This document shows, piece by piece, positions 40,383 to 49,515 of a DNA stretch of 64,000 nt (position 1 is the first letter of the stretch; each line of letters opens with the position of its first letter). A model generated the notes under the pieces. The model was not told the origin of the DNA. It did no database searches and worked only from the letters and a program-made list of their open reading frames with translations. This DNA is from Geomonas oryzisoli (GTDB taxonomy: Bacteria; Desulfobacterota; Desulfuromonadia; Geobacterales; Geobacteraceae), in the NCBI RefSeq assembly GCF_018986915.1, contig NZ_CP076723.1, positions 1,831,501 to 1,895,500 on the forward strand, read 5' to 3'. Both the position numbers and the translations under genes were made by a program.

Positions 40383-41702
40383 TCATTTTTTCCTGGATGC
40401 GTAACTGTAGTACTTCAGCTTGATGTTCTCCCACATGACCAGGCGCTCTCCCAGCATGGTCATCACCCGCACCTCGCCGTCCTGGGAAATCACGAAGCCG
40501 AGACTCCCCGGGTTCTGGCAGCAATAGCGCATCATGGACCGGTGCCGGGTTCCGAAATGGTTGTAGCTGACCGGGCGCAGCTTCGCTTCGCTCCCCATGC
40601 GGTCGGTGGCGATGAAGACCCGGTCCGGCTCCTGCCAGTTCTTGATCTCCACCCCGTAGCCGCGCACCACCAGGTTGGGGTCCATGACCACCAGCCCGTC
40701 CACCCGCGTCAACAGGGCGATGAACCAGATGACCCCGTCGATCTCGTTCTTGTTGGCCCGCAGTTCCTTCTCCAGGCGCCGCAGCTGCTGGAACTGGTCG
40801 GCGGAGAGTTCCTTGGGCCTCGATTCGCCGTGCCCGAGCAGGTGCCGTTCCAGGTAGTCCGACTTGATCTTGGTGACCGCGTTTGACTGCAGCGAGGTCG
40901 GGAGCCGGTCGTAGTTGATGCCGTACTTCACGTTCAGGTCGTCCGGGGTGATCTGCGGCGTGATCAGTATGGCGCCGCCGTTCTTGATCTTCTGGATCCT
41001 GAGCAGGATCCGGCACAAAACGGAGATCCACTGCTGGGCATGGAGCTCGTCTCCGGCCCCGGGCGCCTGGTAGATGTCGTCGGGTATGTGACTGCGCACC
41101 CCGTCGAGGAAACGGTCGATGCCGGGCGCCAGCAGGTCGCGCACCGGTCCCTCGCGGAACAGGTCGAGCGAGTGGCGGATCACCTCGTTCACCCTCAGTT
41201 CCGCCACCTTCTCGTAGCGCATGTACACGACGATGATGCCGATCCCCTCGACGCTGGCCTGGAACACGCCGGGGCGCTCGACCTCGACCTCGGCGCTGCG
41301 GTTCAGGAACTTGTGGAACCGGTTTTGCTGGTCCACCAGCCCCCAGATGTAGAGCTGGTCCAGTTGGTCGGGCCAGATCACGAACGAGGAGGTGCGCAGA
41401 TCGGTGGACTTGGCGATCTTGACCACGTTGGAGACGGTGAAGGGGATCGGGTCGGCGAAGGGAATGTAGCTCCAGCGGTCCCGCGCCGGGTTGCGCGGGG
41501 GCTTCGGGTCGGGCTGGCTCGGATCGAGAAAGACCATGTGGAACAGCACCGGCTCCGATTCCTCGGTGCGGAGGCTGGAGTAGTACATGGTCTCCATGAG
41601 CTCGGTGATGACCTGGTCGTCCGGCACGGCGGCCTTGCGCTTGCGCAGCTCGGTGCAGACGAATTCGGCCAGGTGGCGCGGGGTCTTGTTCTTGATCGGC
41701 AT
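40383..41702 (-). CDS. DisA-type nucleotide-cyclase-like protein
   Basis: A 439-residue soluble protein. The C-terminal half (about 225-415) matches the diadenylate-cyclase fold: GGAILITPQ, VDGLVVMDPNLVVRGYGVEI with DGL (335-337) for the catalytic DGA, and HFGTRHRSMMRYC (382-394) with the ATP-contacting RHR. FVISQDGEVRVMTML closes the fold. The first 200 residues form a separate domain of unknown type. Whether it makes c-di-AMP, another dinucleotide, or only senses nucleotides is uncertain because DGA is altered to DGL. ATG at 41702 is used because the frame further upstream runs through the VOC gene; the ribosome-binding site is weak. Confidence 0.75.
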   Translation of the reverse strand: MPIKNKTPRHLAEFVCTELRKRKAAVPDDQVITELMETMYYSSLRTEESEPVLFHMVFLDPSQPDPKPPRNPARDRWSYIPFADPIPFTVSNVVKIAKSTDLRTSSFVIWPDQLDQLYIWGLVDQQNRFHKFLNRSAEVEVERPGVFQASVEGIGIIVVYMRYEKVAELRVNEVIRHSLDLFREGPVRDLLAPGIDRFLDGVRSHIPDDIYQAPGAGDELHAQQWISVLCRILLRIQKIKNGGAILITPQITPDDLNVKYGINYDRLPTSLQSNAVTKIKSDYLERHLLGHGESRPKELSADQFQQLRRLEKELRANKNEIDGVIWFIALLTRVDGLVVMDPNLVVRGYGVEIKNWQEPDRVFIATDRMGSEAKLRPVSYNHFGTRHRSMMRYCCQNPGSLGFVISQDGEVRVMTMLGERLVMWENIKLKYYSYASRKK

Positions 41703-41731
41703 GGCCGGCGGCAGCCCTCGTGGTTGGTTTA

Positions 41732-42169
41732 TTACTGCTTCGGGTACTGGGCGAGCTCCAGCAGGATCCCTTCCGGCCCGTGGAAGTAGATCAGTTTCTT
41801 CCCGGTTTTGCGCCAGACCTGCACCTCGCCGATGAACTGCACGCCGTGGCCGCGCAGCCGCGCCACTTCGGCCTCTATGTCGGTGACCGCGAAGGCGAGG
41901 TGGCGCAGGCCGATGCGGTTGGCGATGCCGATGCCCGGGTCGGGGTCCCCGCCGGCGTCGAACTGCAGCAGTTCGATGGATAGGTCCGAGCCGGGGTGGT
42001 GCAGGGCGGTGAAACGTCCACCGGCGCAGCGCACGCCGGTCAGCGTCTCGAGAAAGTCGGTGTCGAGGCTGGAACTGATGCCGGGGGTGAAGCCCAAGAG
42101 GGTGAAAAAGGCCACAGCCTGCTCCAGGTCGCGTACCACGATGTTGAGATGATCGATGCGAGCAATCAT
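41732..42169 (-). CDS. VOC-family (glyoxalase-fold) metalloprotein
   Basis: A 145-residue protein with two beta-alpha-beta-beta-beta modules. The metal ligands of the family are in place: His7 in ARIDHLNIVV, Glu66 in LSIELLQF, His90 in GLRHLAFAV and Glu138 in GILLELAQ. This H-E-H-E pattern fits glyoxalase I and methylmalonyl-CoA epimerase-type enzymes; the length is close to either. No substrate-specific motif was recognised. It is 29 bases upstream of the DisA-like gene on the same strand and probably heads that transcript. Confidence 0.85.
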   Translation of the reverse strand: MIARIDHLNIVVRDLEQAVAFFTLLGFTPGISSSLDTDFLETLTGVRCAGGRFTALHHPGSDLSIELLQFDAGGDPDPGIGIANRIGLRHLAFAVTDIEAEVARLRGHGVQFIGEVQVWRKTGKKLIYFHGPEGILLELAQYPKQ

Positions 42170-42565
42170 GAGAACCTTGTCGACTGCCGCGGGACCGGCA
42201 GCGGAAATGGAATGTTAATGAGGATAGCAACCTTTCGGCGTTGCGCAACGGCGAGACTGACGCTTTCCCGCGTGTTGCGGCTCACTTAGAGCTCACTTTC
42301 TATAGCGCGTCCGTGACGCCAAGTCAATGAGAATGGATTCAGCTCTTCAGCGCCCGCCCAATCACACCGATGGGGAGTGGTACAGCAGTGCGCCGCGCGT
42401 TGCTGTGGATGCGTAAGTAGCCGTCTTTATAGCGGCTTTAAATACTCTAGTATGCTGATGGGTAATAGGATGATTTTTGTTGACTGTTTTGGTTTATTTA
42501 CGTATGGTGGCTAAAATCGCACAGCGCCGTGATGTATTTATGATTGCCGGAGGGGCTGCATACCC
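42170..42565. other. Divergent intergenic region
   Basis: A 396-base gap between the minus-strand VOC gene and the plus-strand gene at 42566. It contains one good sigma-70 promoter (42480-42508) reading right. No open frame with coding character, repeat or riboswitch was recognised in the rest. Confidence 0.6.
42480..42508 (+). promoter_or_regulatory. Sigma-70 promoter for the 42566-45341 operon
   Basis: TTGACT (42480-42485), 17-base spacer and TATGGT (42503-42508), about 58 bases before the start codon. Confidence 0.55.
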
Positions 42566-43369
42566 ATGAGGATAGACCAGAAGAGAATGCGGGAGCTTGT
42601 CGCTCGGACCTCCCCATATTCCCCCGACGAGCTGCGGCGGGAAGAAAACGTCTTCTACGTGGGGGGGAATCTCCCGGAACGGCAGACCATAGAGACGCTG
42701 TACGACAGTCACTACCAGAGTAACGCGGCGCTGTTTCACCTCACCTTCGGGGAGGAGGAGCGTTTTGCCGATGCGGAAAACCTCGCTCGGTTGATCAAGA
42801 AAAACTTCAACGCTTACCTCGTGGGGAGGGTGGATTACTGCGCCTCCCGGAACATGGTGGAGCGCGCCTATGCCGCCGGCGTCGACATCCTCGACATCCC
42901 GCTGCACACCTACGACCAGGTCCGCTCGACACAACGCGGCTCGTCGCTGGAGGAGCGCCTGCGCTCCCTCGACTACGCCCGCGCGGTCTTTCCGCGCTGG
43001 TCGGTGCTCTCCTCCCTGGGCGTCGGGTGCGAACCGGCCGGGAGTATCGTTGCCGGCATCGACGCCCTGCTGGAACGGGACATCGTACCGCTGGTGCAGC
43101 TTTCCGAGGAAGCGGCGGCAGTCCCGGCCGAGCAGCTGACCAAGGTGTTCCAACACCTGCAGCGGGGCTGGCAGCAGAAGAAGGTGCTGCTCAAGCCGCT
43201 CCTGCCGCTGGTCTACCTGATCTCCCCCTTCACCCCGGCCTCACCCAAAGGGATCCTGCGCGGCTTCATCGACAGCATCGAGGACCGCAGGCTATTGGCA
43301 GGTTCCGATCTGAGACGCTTGCTGCGCGTAAAAGAAGTGGCAGAATCTTACGAATCTTCCGGTCTCTAA
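42566..43369 (+). CDS. Unrecognised 267-residue protein linked to a DASS transporter
   Basis: I do not recognise a family. The protein is soluble and looks alpha/beta. Segments such as AYLVGRVDYCASRNMVERAY, GVDILDIPLHTYDQ and WSVLSSLGVGCEPAGS alternate as in a TIM barrel, somewhat like the C-terminal half of radical-SAM proteins, but no CxxxCxxC is present. Three cysteines are scattered. A helical tail ends with RRLLRVKEVAESYES. The ATG follows GGAGG and it is the first gene of a probable operon with a sodium/dicarboxylate-type transporter and an Rrf2 regulator. Confidence 0.65.
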   Translation: MRIDQKRMRELVARTSPYSPDELRREENVFYVGGNLPERQTIETLYDSHYQSNAALFHLTFGEEERFADAENLARLIKKNFNAYLVGRVDYCASRNMVERAYAAGVDILDIPLHTYDQVRSTQRGSSLEERLRSLDYARAVFPRWSVLSSLGVGCEPAGSIVAGIDALLERDIVPLVQLSEEAAAVPAEQLTKVFQHLQRGWQQKKVLLKPLLPLVYLISPFTPASPKGILRGFIDSIEDRRLLAGSDLRRLLRVKEVAESYESSGL

Positions 43370-43384
43370 TTAGGAGTGACGTTT

Positions 43385-44869
43385 TTGAAGTCCAACAAAG
43401 AGGGCGCGCGGCAGCAGATGGAACATAAGGAACTCCTGGACAAACCGCTCAAGATCGACAACCGTCCGTTGTGGCTCATCGTGCTCGACCGCACCGTCCG
43501 GTACCAGGTGATGGCAGCCGTCGCGCTGGTCATCGCGTTCCTGATCCGCCTCACTCCCCCGGAAGGGCTTACCGTCGAAGGGTACCGTTCGCTGGTGCTC
43601 TTCGGCGCCACCGTGTTCTTCTGGATCTCCGGTCTCCTCCCCATCGCGGTCACCGCGCTGCTCTCCATGGTGATGCTGCCGCTACTGGGCATCATGGACG
43701 CCAAGAAGACCTACTCCATGTTCGGCAACGAGTCCGTGTTCTTCATCCTGGGCGCCTTCATCCTGGCTGCCGCCCTTACCGGTACCGGCATCTCCGCCCG
43801 TCTCGCCCGCGCCATGCTGGCGCGCTTCGGCAGGACACCCGCGAGGCTCGCCCTGACCGTCTTCCTGTTGTCCGCCTTTCTCTCCTTCATCATGAGTGAG
43901 CACGCCGTCGCGGCCATGCTTTTCCCGGTGGTTACCGAACTGGCGACGGCCCTGCAACTGGAGAAAGGGAAGAGCAGCTTCGGGCGCCTGCTGTTCATGT
44001 CCATGGCCTGGGGGTGCATCATCGGCGGCATCGCCACCTTCCTCGGCGGTGCCCGTGCGCCGCTTGCCGCGGGGCTGCTCAAGGAGGCGACCGGGCTTCA
44101 TTTCTCCTTCATCGAGTGGTCCACCGCGGCCTGCATGATCGTGTTGCCGCTGCTCGTGCTGGGCTTTGCCATCCTGCTCAAGTTCTTTCCGCCGGACCTG
44201 GACGATGTTGAAGTAGGGCTCAAATTTCTCAACGGCAAACGCCTGGAAATGGGGAAGATCAGCTATGACGAGGTCCTTACCACCCTGGTCATGATCGTCA
44301 CCGTCGCCTGCTGGATGTTCCTGGGTGAGAAGACCGGCCTGGCCGCCATCGCCATCCTTGGGGCAGCCGCCCTGTTCACCTTCAAGGTGATCTCCTGGCA
44401 GATGATCGAGGAATACGTCAACTGGGGCATCATCCTGATGTACGGCGGCACCATCGCGCTTGCCACGGCGCTGGAGAAAACCGGCGCGGCGGTGTGGGTG
44501 GTGAAGAAAGGGATGGGCGATCAGGCGCACGCGCCGCTGGCGGTGATCGCGGTGATCTCGCTGGTGGCCATCCTGGTCACCGAGTGCATCAGCCACGCCG
44601 CGGTGGTTGCGATCCTGATGCCGGTCGGGATGGGTTTGTGCCAGACCACGGGCATGGACCCCAAGGTGATGACGCTCTCCATCGCGCTCCCGGCGGGCCT
44701 GGCCTACTGCCTTCCCATGGGTACCCCGGCCACCGCCATCGCCTACGCCTCCGGTTACCTCAAAAGCCGCGACATCATCGTGGCCGGTGCCGTGGTTATG
44801 GCGATCTCCTGGCTGCTGTTCATGGGCAGCGTCGTGTTCATCTGGCCCGTCCTCGGGCTGAAGATATAA
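43385..44869 (+). CDS. DASS-family anion:sodium symporter (SLC13-like)
   Basis: Inner-membrane carrier for dicarboxylates, sulfate or related anions driven by sodium. About 494 residues with 11-13 hydrophobic helices. Family features are the LLPIAVTALLSMVMLPLLGI segment, FILGAFILAAALTGTGIS, the SNT-like site MSEHAVAAML, and a second half-repeat LVTECISHAAVVAILMPV followed by LPMGTPATAIAYASGYL. The TTG at 43385 is chosen because AGGAG lies 8 bases upstream; the GTG at 43376 overlaps that site, and an ATG at 43418 is a further option. The SN-motif residues are altered (SEHA and CISHA), so the transported anion is uncertain. Confidence 0.85.
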   Translation: MKSNKEGARQQMEHKELLDKPLKIDNRPLWLIVLDRTVRYQVMAAVALVIAFLIRLTPPEGLTVEGYRSLVLFGATVFFWISGLLPIAVTALLSMVMLPLLGIMDAKKTYSMFGNESVFFILGAFILAAALTGTGISARLARAMLARFGRTPARLALTVFLLSAFLSFIMSEHAVAAMLFPVVTELATALQLEKGKSSFGRLLFMSMAWGCIIGGIATFLGGARAPLAAGLLKEATGLHFSFIEWSTAACMIVLPLLVLGFAILLKFFPPDLDDVEVGLKFLNGKRLEMGKISYDEVLTTLVMIVTVACWMFLGEKTGLAAIAILGAAALFTFKVISWQMIEEYVNWGIILMYGGTIALATALEKTGAAVWVVKKGMGDQAHAPLAVIAVISLVAILVTECISHAAVVAILMPVGMGLCQTTGMDPKVMTLSIALPAGLAYCLPMGTPATAIAYASGYLKSRDIIVAGAVVMAISWLLFMGSVVFIWPVLGLKI

Positions 44870-44879
44870 AGAGGAAAGC

Positions 44880-45341
44880 ATGATATCGAAGAAGACCAAG
44901 TACGGCCTGAAGGCCTTGATTTACCTGGCGCAAAAGTACGACCAGGGGCCGATCCTCATCGCGGACCTGGCCCGGGACGAGAGGATCCCCAAGAAGTTCC
45001 TGGAGAACATCCTGCTCAACCTGAAAAACAGCGGCATCCTGCAGAGCCGCAAGGGAAGGGGCGGGGGGTACTACCTGGGGAGGCCGCCGCACAAGGTCAC
45101 CTTCGGGCAGGCGATCAGGATCATGGAAGGGCCGCTGGCACCGGTTCCCTGCGTGAGCGAGATGGCCTACGCCAAGTGCACTGAGTGCGGCAACGAGGCG
45201 ACCTGCGGCATCAGGCTGGTCATGAAGGACGTGCGCGACGAGATGGCGCGCATCCTGGACGGCACCACTCTCGCGGACGTCCTGAAGAAGATGGACGAAG
45301 CGGAGGCGCGCCAGGAGGACGTGCTGGATTTCTGCATCTGA
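44880..45341 (+). CDS. Rrf2-family transcriptional regulator with cysteine cluster
   Basis: A 153-residue winged-helix DNA-binding protein. The HTH covers about residues 8-65 (KYGLKALIYLAQKY, IADLARDERIPKKFLENILLNL, GILQSRKGRGGGYYLGR). Four cysteines, Cys91, Cys100, Cys103 and Cys109 in CVSEMAYAKCTECGNEATCG, could hold an iron-sulfur cluster, with spacing unlike IscR (C-x8-C-x2-C-x5-C). It lies 10 bases after the transporter, so it probably reports redox or sulfur status to this operon. GAGGAAAGC precedes the ATG. Confidence 0.9.
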   Translation: MISKKTKYGLKALIYLAQKYDQGPILIADLARDERIPKKFLENILLNLKNSGILQSRKGRGGGYYLGRPPHKVTFGQAIRIMEGPLAPVPCVSEMAYAKCTECGNEATCGIRLVMKDVRDEMARILDGTTLADVLKKMDEAEARQEDVLDFCI

Positions 45342-45356
45342 GAGTGTGCGGCAGAA

Positions 45357-45460
45357 GGGACTGGCTCCGTCAGGTGCCTGTCCCTCTAGCGGAACGCTCC
45401 TTTCTGCTCAACCTTGTTTCACAAGCACAAGGGGACAGGCACCTGGCGGAGCCAGTCCCC
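45357..45460. repeat. Composite palindromic element (MITE/BIME-like), 104 bp
   Basis: Two inverted family B palindromes (45357-45385 and 45431-45460) flank CTAGCGGAACGCTCC and CACAAGCACAA. Reversed, it aligns end to end with 7014-7162: palindrome, TTGTGCTTGTG flank, GGTTGAGCAGAAAGGAGCG, TTCCGC, palindrome. It lacks the 17-bp tandem block. Confidence 0.8.
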
Positions 45461-45481
45461 TGACCTGCGAAAGGCGGCGCT

Positions 45482-46411
45482 ATGAAATACGACGTGGTGG
45501 GGCTCGGCGTCTGCACGATGGATCTGCTCATGGTGGTGGATGAACTGCCGGGAAGCGAACTGGTGCAGCGGGCACATGCCTCGGCCCTGGCTGGCGGTGG
45601 CCCGGTGGCCACGGCGCTGGTCGCCCTGGCGCGCCTGGGTGCCCGCACGGCCATGCTGGACCGTGTCGGCGGCGATTTGATCGGCCGCATGATTCTGGCG
45701 GAACTGGAAGCGGAAGGGGTTGATACGTCGGCCATGGTGGTCGATGCCGCCAGCACCTCGTCACAGGCGACCATCCTGGTCAGAAAGCGCGACGGCGCCC
45801 GCGCCATCACCTTCGCGCCCGGGACCTCCGGCGAACTTTCTCCCGACCTGCTGGACGAAACGGTGATCGCCTCCGCGCAGATCCTGCACCTGAACGGTCG
45901 GCACTGGCAGGCCTGCCTGAAGGCAGCCCAGGTGGCACGGCAAGCCGGTGTCCTGGTTTCTTTCGACGGCGGCTCACACCGGTTCCGGCCGGAGCACTTG
46001 GAACTCTTGCCGCTGGTGGACATCTGCATCGTCGCCGAGGAGTACGCGGCGAGCTGCACCGGCGCGTCGTCACCGGAATTGGGGGCGCAGGCGCTCCTGC
46101 AGTACGGCGCCCGGGTGGTCGGGGTTACCAGCGGAACGCGCGGGAGTCTGCTGCTGACCCGGGACGGCGCATCTTTCCAGCAACCGTCCTACCCCGTGGA
46201 GCCGGTTATCGACACCACCGGCGCGGGGGACGCCTACCACGGCGGCTTTCTCTTCGGCCTCGCGCGGGGGCTTTCACTGGAAGACTCTGCCCGCTACGCC
46301 GCGGCGCTGGGCGCCTTGAACACGAGAGCGTTGGGCGGCCGTGCCGCCTTGCCACCCCCATCCGAAGTGCAAGCCTTGCTCTCTGGCGCCCCTCTCACGA
46401 CCACCCCCTGA
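45482..46411 (+). CDS. PfkB-family carbohydrate or nucleoside kinase
   Basis: ATP-dependent sugar or nucleoside kinase of 309 residues. N-terminal substrate site: GLGVCTMDLLMVVDELPG and the glycine-rich ALAGGGPVATALVALARLG. C-terminal PfkB signature 2: DTTGAGDAYHGGFLFGLA (244 onward), with catalytic base Asp250 and the anion-hole GAG. Length and motifs fit ribokinase/adenosine kinase-like enzymes; substrate is not determined. The start follows the composite repeat by about 20 bases, so the repeat lies in the leader of this gene. Its TGA abuts the stop codon of the convergent kinase (TGATCA at 46409-46414). Confidence 0.88.
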   Translation: MKYDVVGLGVCTMDLLMVVDELPGSELVQRAHASALAGGGPVATALVALARLGARTAMLDRVGGDLIGRMILAELEAEGVDTSAMVVDAASTSSQATILVRKRDGARAITFAPGTSGELSPDLLDETVIASAQILHLNGRHWQACLKAAQVARQAGVLVSFDGGSHRFRPEHLELLPLVDICIVAEEYAASCTGASSPELGAQALLQYGARVVGVTSGTRGSLLLTRDGASFQQPSYPVEPVIDTTGAGDAYHGGFLFGLARGLSLEDSARYAAALGALNTRALGGRAALPPPSEVQALLSGAPLTTTP

Positions 46412-49400
46412 TCACTCCACGCCCCCACCTGGTCCCCGTCTTGTCTCACCACTTCCGTCTTCCGGGACGGTCGCGCCTTTAGGCGCAGTTCCGTCATGGC
46501 ATGAGGCCGGTGCCAGCACCTGCAGCATCAGCTCGTACTGGTAGTGCGATGCCATTTCCCTGAGGATGGCAGCAGTCTTCATGTCACGAGCCTCGATCTC
46601 GTCAATGTGCTCCAGCATGGCGTCCAAGTCACCGGCGGTAACGGCACTGCGCAAGGCCTCGATCAGCTCCGGCGGCAGGGCCGCGATGGCGCCGGGGTCC
46701 ATGTCGTCGATCGCCGGCCCGGGAGAGGTGATCCCGCCAGGGCTTTCGTCGTAGAGATAATTGATCCCCAGTGCAGAGCCAATGATACGGAACAGTTCGG
46801 CCTCCCGGAACGGCTTGCTGAGGAACCCGTCCATTCCCGATGCCATCACCTTTTCCCGCTCGTCTTCCAAGGCGCTTGCCGTAACCGCGATGATCGGGGT
46901 CACCTTTCCTTCCGGCAGCGCCCTGATGCGGGCGGTGGCCTGGTAACCATCGAGAACCGGCATCCACATGTCCATCAGCACCAGATCAGGGGGCGAGGCT
47001 GCGAAGGCCGCCACGGCCTCCTCGCCGTTGCAGGCCTCGCTGGTCTCGAATCCAACCTCCCCGAGCATGTCCGCCAGCATATCCCGGTTCTCCTTGCGAT
47101 CGTCCACGATGAGGATCCGGTTGCGTCCCACTCCGTTTTGCAGCCCGATGACCCCGCGGTCGGGCTGCCGGGCTAGCGCCGCCTCGCTTCCCGGCTTCAG
47201 GGCTACCTCGAAAACGAAACGGCTCCCCTTGTTGACCTCGCTCTCGACGGTGATGGTTCCCCCCATCATGAGCACATGCTGGTTGGAGATGGCCAGCCCA
47301 AGCCCCGTGCCGCCTCCGGAGCGGATGCCGCTGCTGGTCTGTTGGAAGAACTGGAACAATTTTTCTATTTCCTCGGCGGCAATACCGACGCCGGTGTCGC
47401 TTACCACGGAGTGAAGCCGCAGCAGTCCATCCTCGTCCTGGCTGGCATGGACCTCCAGGGAGACGGAGCCGTGCCGCGTGAATTTCACAGCGTTGCCAAG
47501 CAGGTTGACGTAAACCTGCCGCAGTTTCCCCTCGTCGCCATTTACGTAGCGCGGCACCTCTGCACCGATGCTGACGGTCAACTTAAGCATTTTTGACTGC
47601 GTCTTCATCCTGAACATGAGCTCCAGGTCCCCGAGCAGCGCTCTCAGGTCGAAGTCCGCCTCCTTGAGCACCACGCGCCCGACTTCGATCTTGGAGATCT
47701 CCAGGATGTCGTTGATGAGTTCCAGGAGGTATTCACCGCTGCGGTTTATGGTCTCGATCTTCTCCCGCTGCTGCTGCGAAAGCGACCGGTCGTGCCCGAG
47801 GATCTGGGAAAACCCGAGTATGGCGTTGAGGGGAGTGCGGATTTCGTGGGACATGTTGGCGAGGAAAAGACTTTTCGCCCTGTTGGCCGTTTCCGCCAGG
47901 TGCTTGGCGAAGCGCAGTTCGTCCGCCAGCTTCTTGTCCGTTATGTCGGTAATGATCTCGATGGCACCGATGACTTTTTCTTTGGTGTCAAAAAAAGGAT
48001 GTGCCCATCCCAACATGTAGCGTGGCTGTCCGTTCAGGTTGATATAAATCTCATCGCTAAGGAGATACCCCTCCTGGGCGCTGCTTTGGTATCTCTCGCT
48101 GAGCACCTTGCCCTTTTGCCCATCGGGGAGCAGGGCGATGTCTATGAGCAGCGGGCGCCGTTCCTCATAGAAGGGGAGGGCATACTCGTAGTTTCCTTTG
48201 CCCAGCATCTGCGATGCCTGCACTCCCGTCATCTTCTCGATGGCGCGGTTCCAGGCGACCACCCGCCCGTTGGTGTCGATGGCGAAGGTTGCCAGGGGGA
48301 GAAAATCGATGATGTCGGCAAGCTGTTTCTCCGTCTTCTTCAGCTCGGTTTCCGCCCTCTTTGCTTTGCGGATGCTCACCAGCAACAGCACAATCGTCAC
48401 CATGAGGGCGATGATGAACAAGCCGGTGAAAATGAACTCCTTTTTGTGCTCCGTGTAAAACGAGTAGGGACGGTTGATCACGACGCTGCCGCGGGGGAGC
48501 CGCGCCAGTGGAATGTTGAAGCGCCTGAGCTGCCGGTAATCGAACAGGTAGCGGTTGGGGCTCTCCATCAGCACCGGGATGGTGGCGGGGAGTTCTCCGG
48601 CCAGGATGCGACGTGCCATGGCTCCGGCGGCCTCGCCTTGCGCTTTTCCGCTGGTCAGCTTCCCGCCCACGATGCCGTAGCCCAGGTTGAAGTCCCACAG
48701 CCCGTACACCGGCACCTTGCTTCGCTGCGACAAAAGCGCGGTGCTTTCGGAATACTCGAAAAAGGTTCCTTCGCTGTCCTTTTGGAACAGGGTAAGAAGG
48801 ACCAGTGAGTCGTCAGAGAGCGCGGCCACCGTGGCCAACAGTGTCGGCATGCTGAGGCCGTCCAGCAGGTGCAGCTCGACCCTTTCCCTGTAGAGCGGCT
48901 CCAACTGCAGGAACCTGTCGCCGACGGTCCTGCCGGTGGTGGTCCGGTCGGTGACAACGTAGATATGCTTTACGTTCGGGTGCAGGGAGAGCATCAAGTC
49001 GATGTTGGCGGGAATGTCGGCGTCCTCGTTCACCCCTGTGAACTGGGGCGTCCCCTGCAATCGTTTCAGGTCCAGCCAGTTGACGCCGCAAAATACCACA
49101 GGCACCTGTCCGAAGATCTCGTCGCGGTGATTTCGCAGCAAGTCAAAGGCGTCGTCGTCGGTCGCCACGATGGCATCGAAGCGGATGGACGAGAATTTTT
49201 CGCGGTATGTCTTGCACAGCAGTTCCAGGTACTGTGGCCGATTGGACCACTTGGAGCCCATGTAGTCGATGTAGATGCCAAGGTCGCGTTGCTTACCGCC
49301 CAAAGCCTCAACGACCCCTTGCGTCTCGTCGTCGGTCCACTTGAAGCCGTGATGGTAGGAGTTGAGGATCAGGAGGTTCTTTTTGTGGCTGGCACTGGCG

Positions 49401-49501
49401 GAGACGGGGCAAAACAGGCCAAGCGCCGAGAACCAGACGAGTAGTGCCAGGCAGCGCCGGAGCCAAGAAAAGGATGCTGTTCCCTTTGTCCCTTCGGGCA
49501 T
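46412..49501 (-). CDS. Hybrid histidine kinase with ABC-substrate-binding-like sensor
   Basis: A 1029-residue membrane sensor. After a signal/anchor segment (about 14-34), the periplasmic part (to about 345) resembles the ABC_sub_bind family, with LILNSYHHGFKWTDDETQG, VPVVFCGVNW and HIYVVTDRTTTGR. TM2 lies at about 362-383. A PAS domain (about 400-510), HisKA with His552 in ANMSHEIRTPLNAILGF, an HATPase core with GTGLGLAISNQ, and a receiver (about 795-915, LVLMDMWMPVLDG) follow. A 100-residue Pro/Gly-rich tail may be a degenerate HPt-like segment. It lies 14 bases after the REC-kinase gene at 49516-50673, forming an operon. Confidence 0.9.
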   Translation of the reverse strand: MPEGTKGTASFSWLRRCLALLVWFSALGLFCPVSASASHKKNLLILNSYHHGFKWTDDETQGVVEALGGKQRDLGIYIDYMGSKWSNRPQYLELLCKTYREKFSSIRFDAIVATDDDAFDLLRNHRDEIFGQVPVVFCGVNWLDLKRLQGTPQFTGVNEDADIPANIDLMLSLHPNVKHIYVVTDRTTTGRTVGDRFLQLEPLYRERVELHLLDGLSMPTLLATVAALSDDSLVLLTLFQKDSEGTFFEYSESTALLSQRSKVPVYGLWDFNLGYGIVGGKLTSGKAQGEAAGAMARRILAGELPATIPVLMESPNRYLFDYRQLRRFNIPLARLPRGSVVINRPYSFYTEHKKEFIFTGLFIIALMVTIVLLLVSIRKAKRAETELKKTEKQLADIIDFLPLATFAIDTNGRVVAWNRAIEKMTGVQASQMLGKGNYEYALPFYEERRPLLIDIALLPDGQKGKVLSERYQSSAQEGYLLSDEIYINLNGQPRYMLGWAHPFFDTKEKVIGAIEIITDITDKKLADELRFAKHLAETANRAKSLFLANMSHEIRTPLNAILGFSQILGHDRSLSQQQREKIETINRSGEYLLELINDILEISKIEVGRVVLKEADFDLRALLGDLELMFRMKTQSKMLKLTVSIGAEVPRYVNGDEGKLRQVYVNLLGNAVKFTRHGSVSLEVHASQDEDGLLRLHSVVSDTGVGIAAEEIEKLFQFFQQTSSGIRSGGGTGLGLAISNQHVLMMGGTITVESEVNKGSRFVFEVALKPGSEAALARQPDRGVIGLQNGVGRNRILIVDDRKENRDMLADMLGEVGFETSEACNGEEAVAAFAASPPDLVLMDMWMPVLDGYQATARIRALPEGKVTPIIAVTASALEDEREKVMASGMDGFLSKPFREAELFRIIGSALGINYLYDESPGGITSPGPAIDDMDPGAIAALPPELIEALRSAVTAGDLDAMLEHIDEIEARDMKTAAILREMASHYQYELMLQVLAPASCHDGTAPKGATVPEDGSGETRRGPGGGVE

Positions 49502-49515
49502 GGCTTCTTCCTTGT

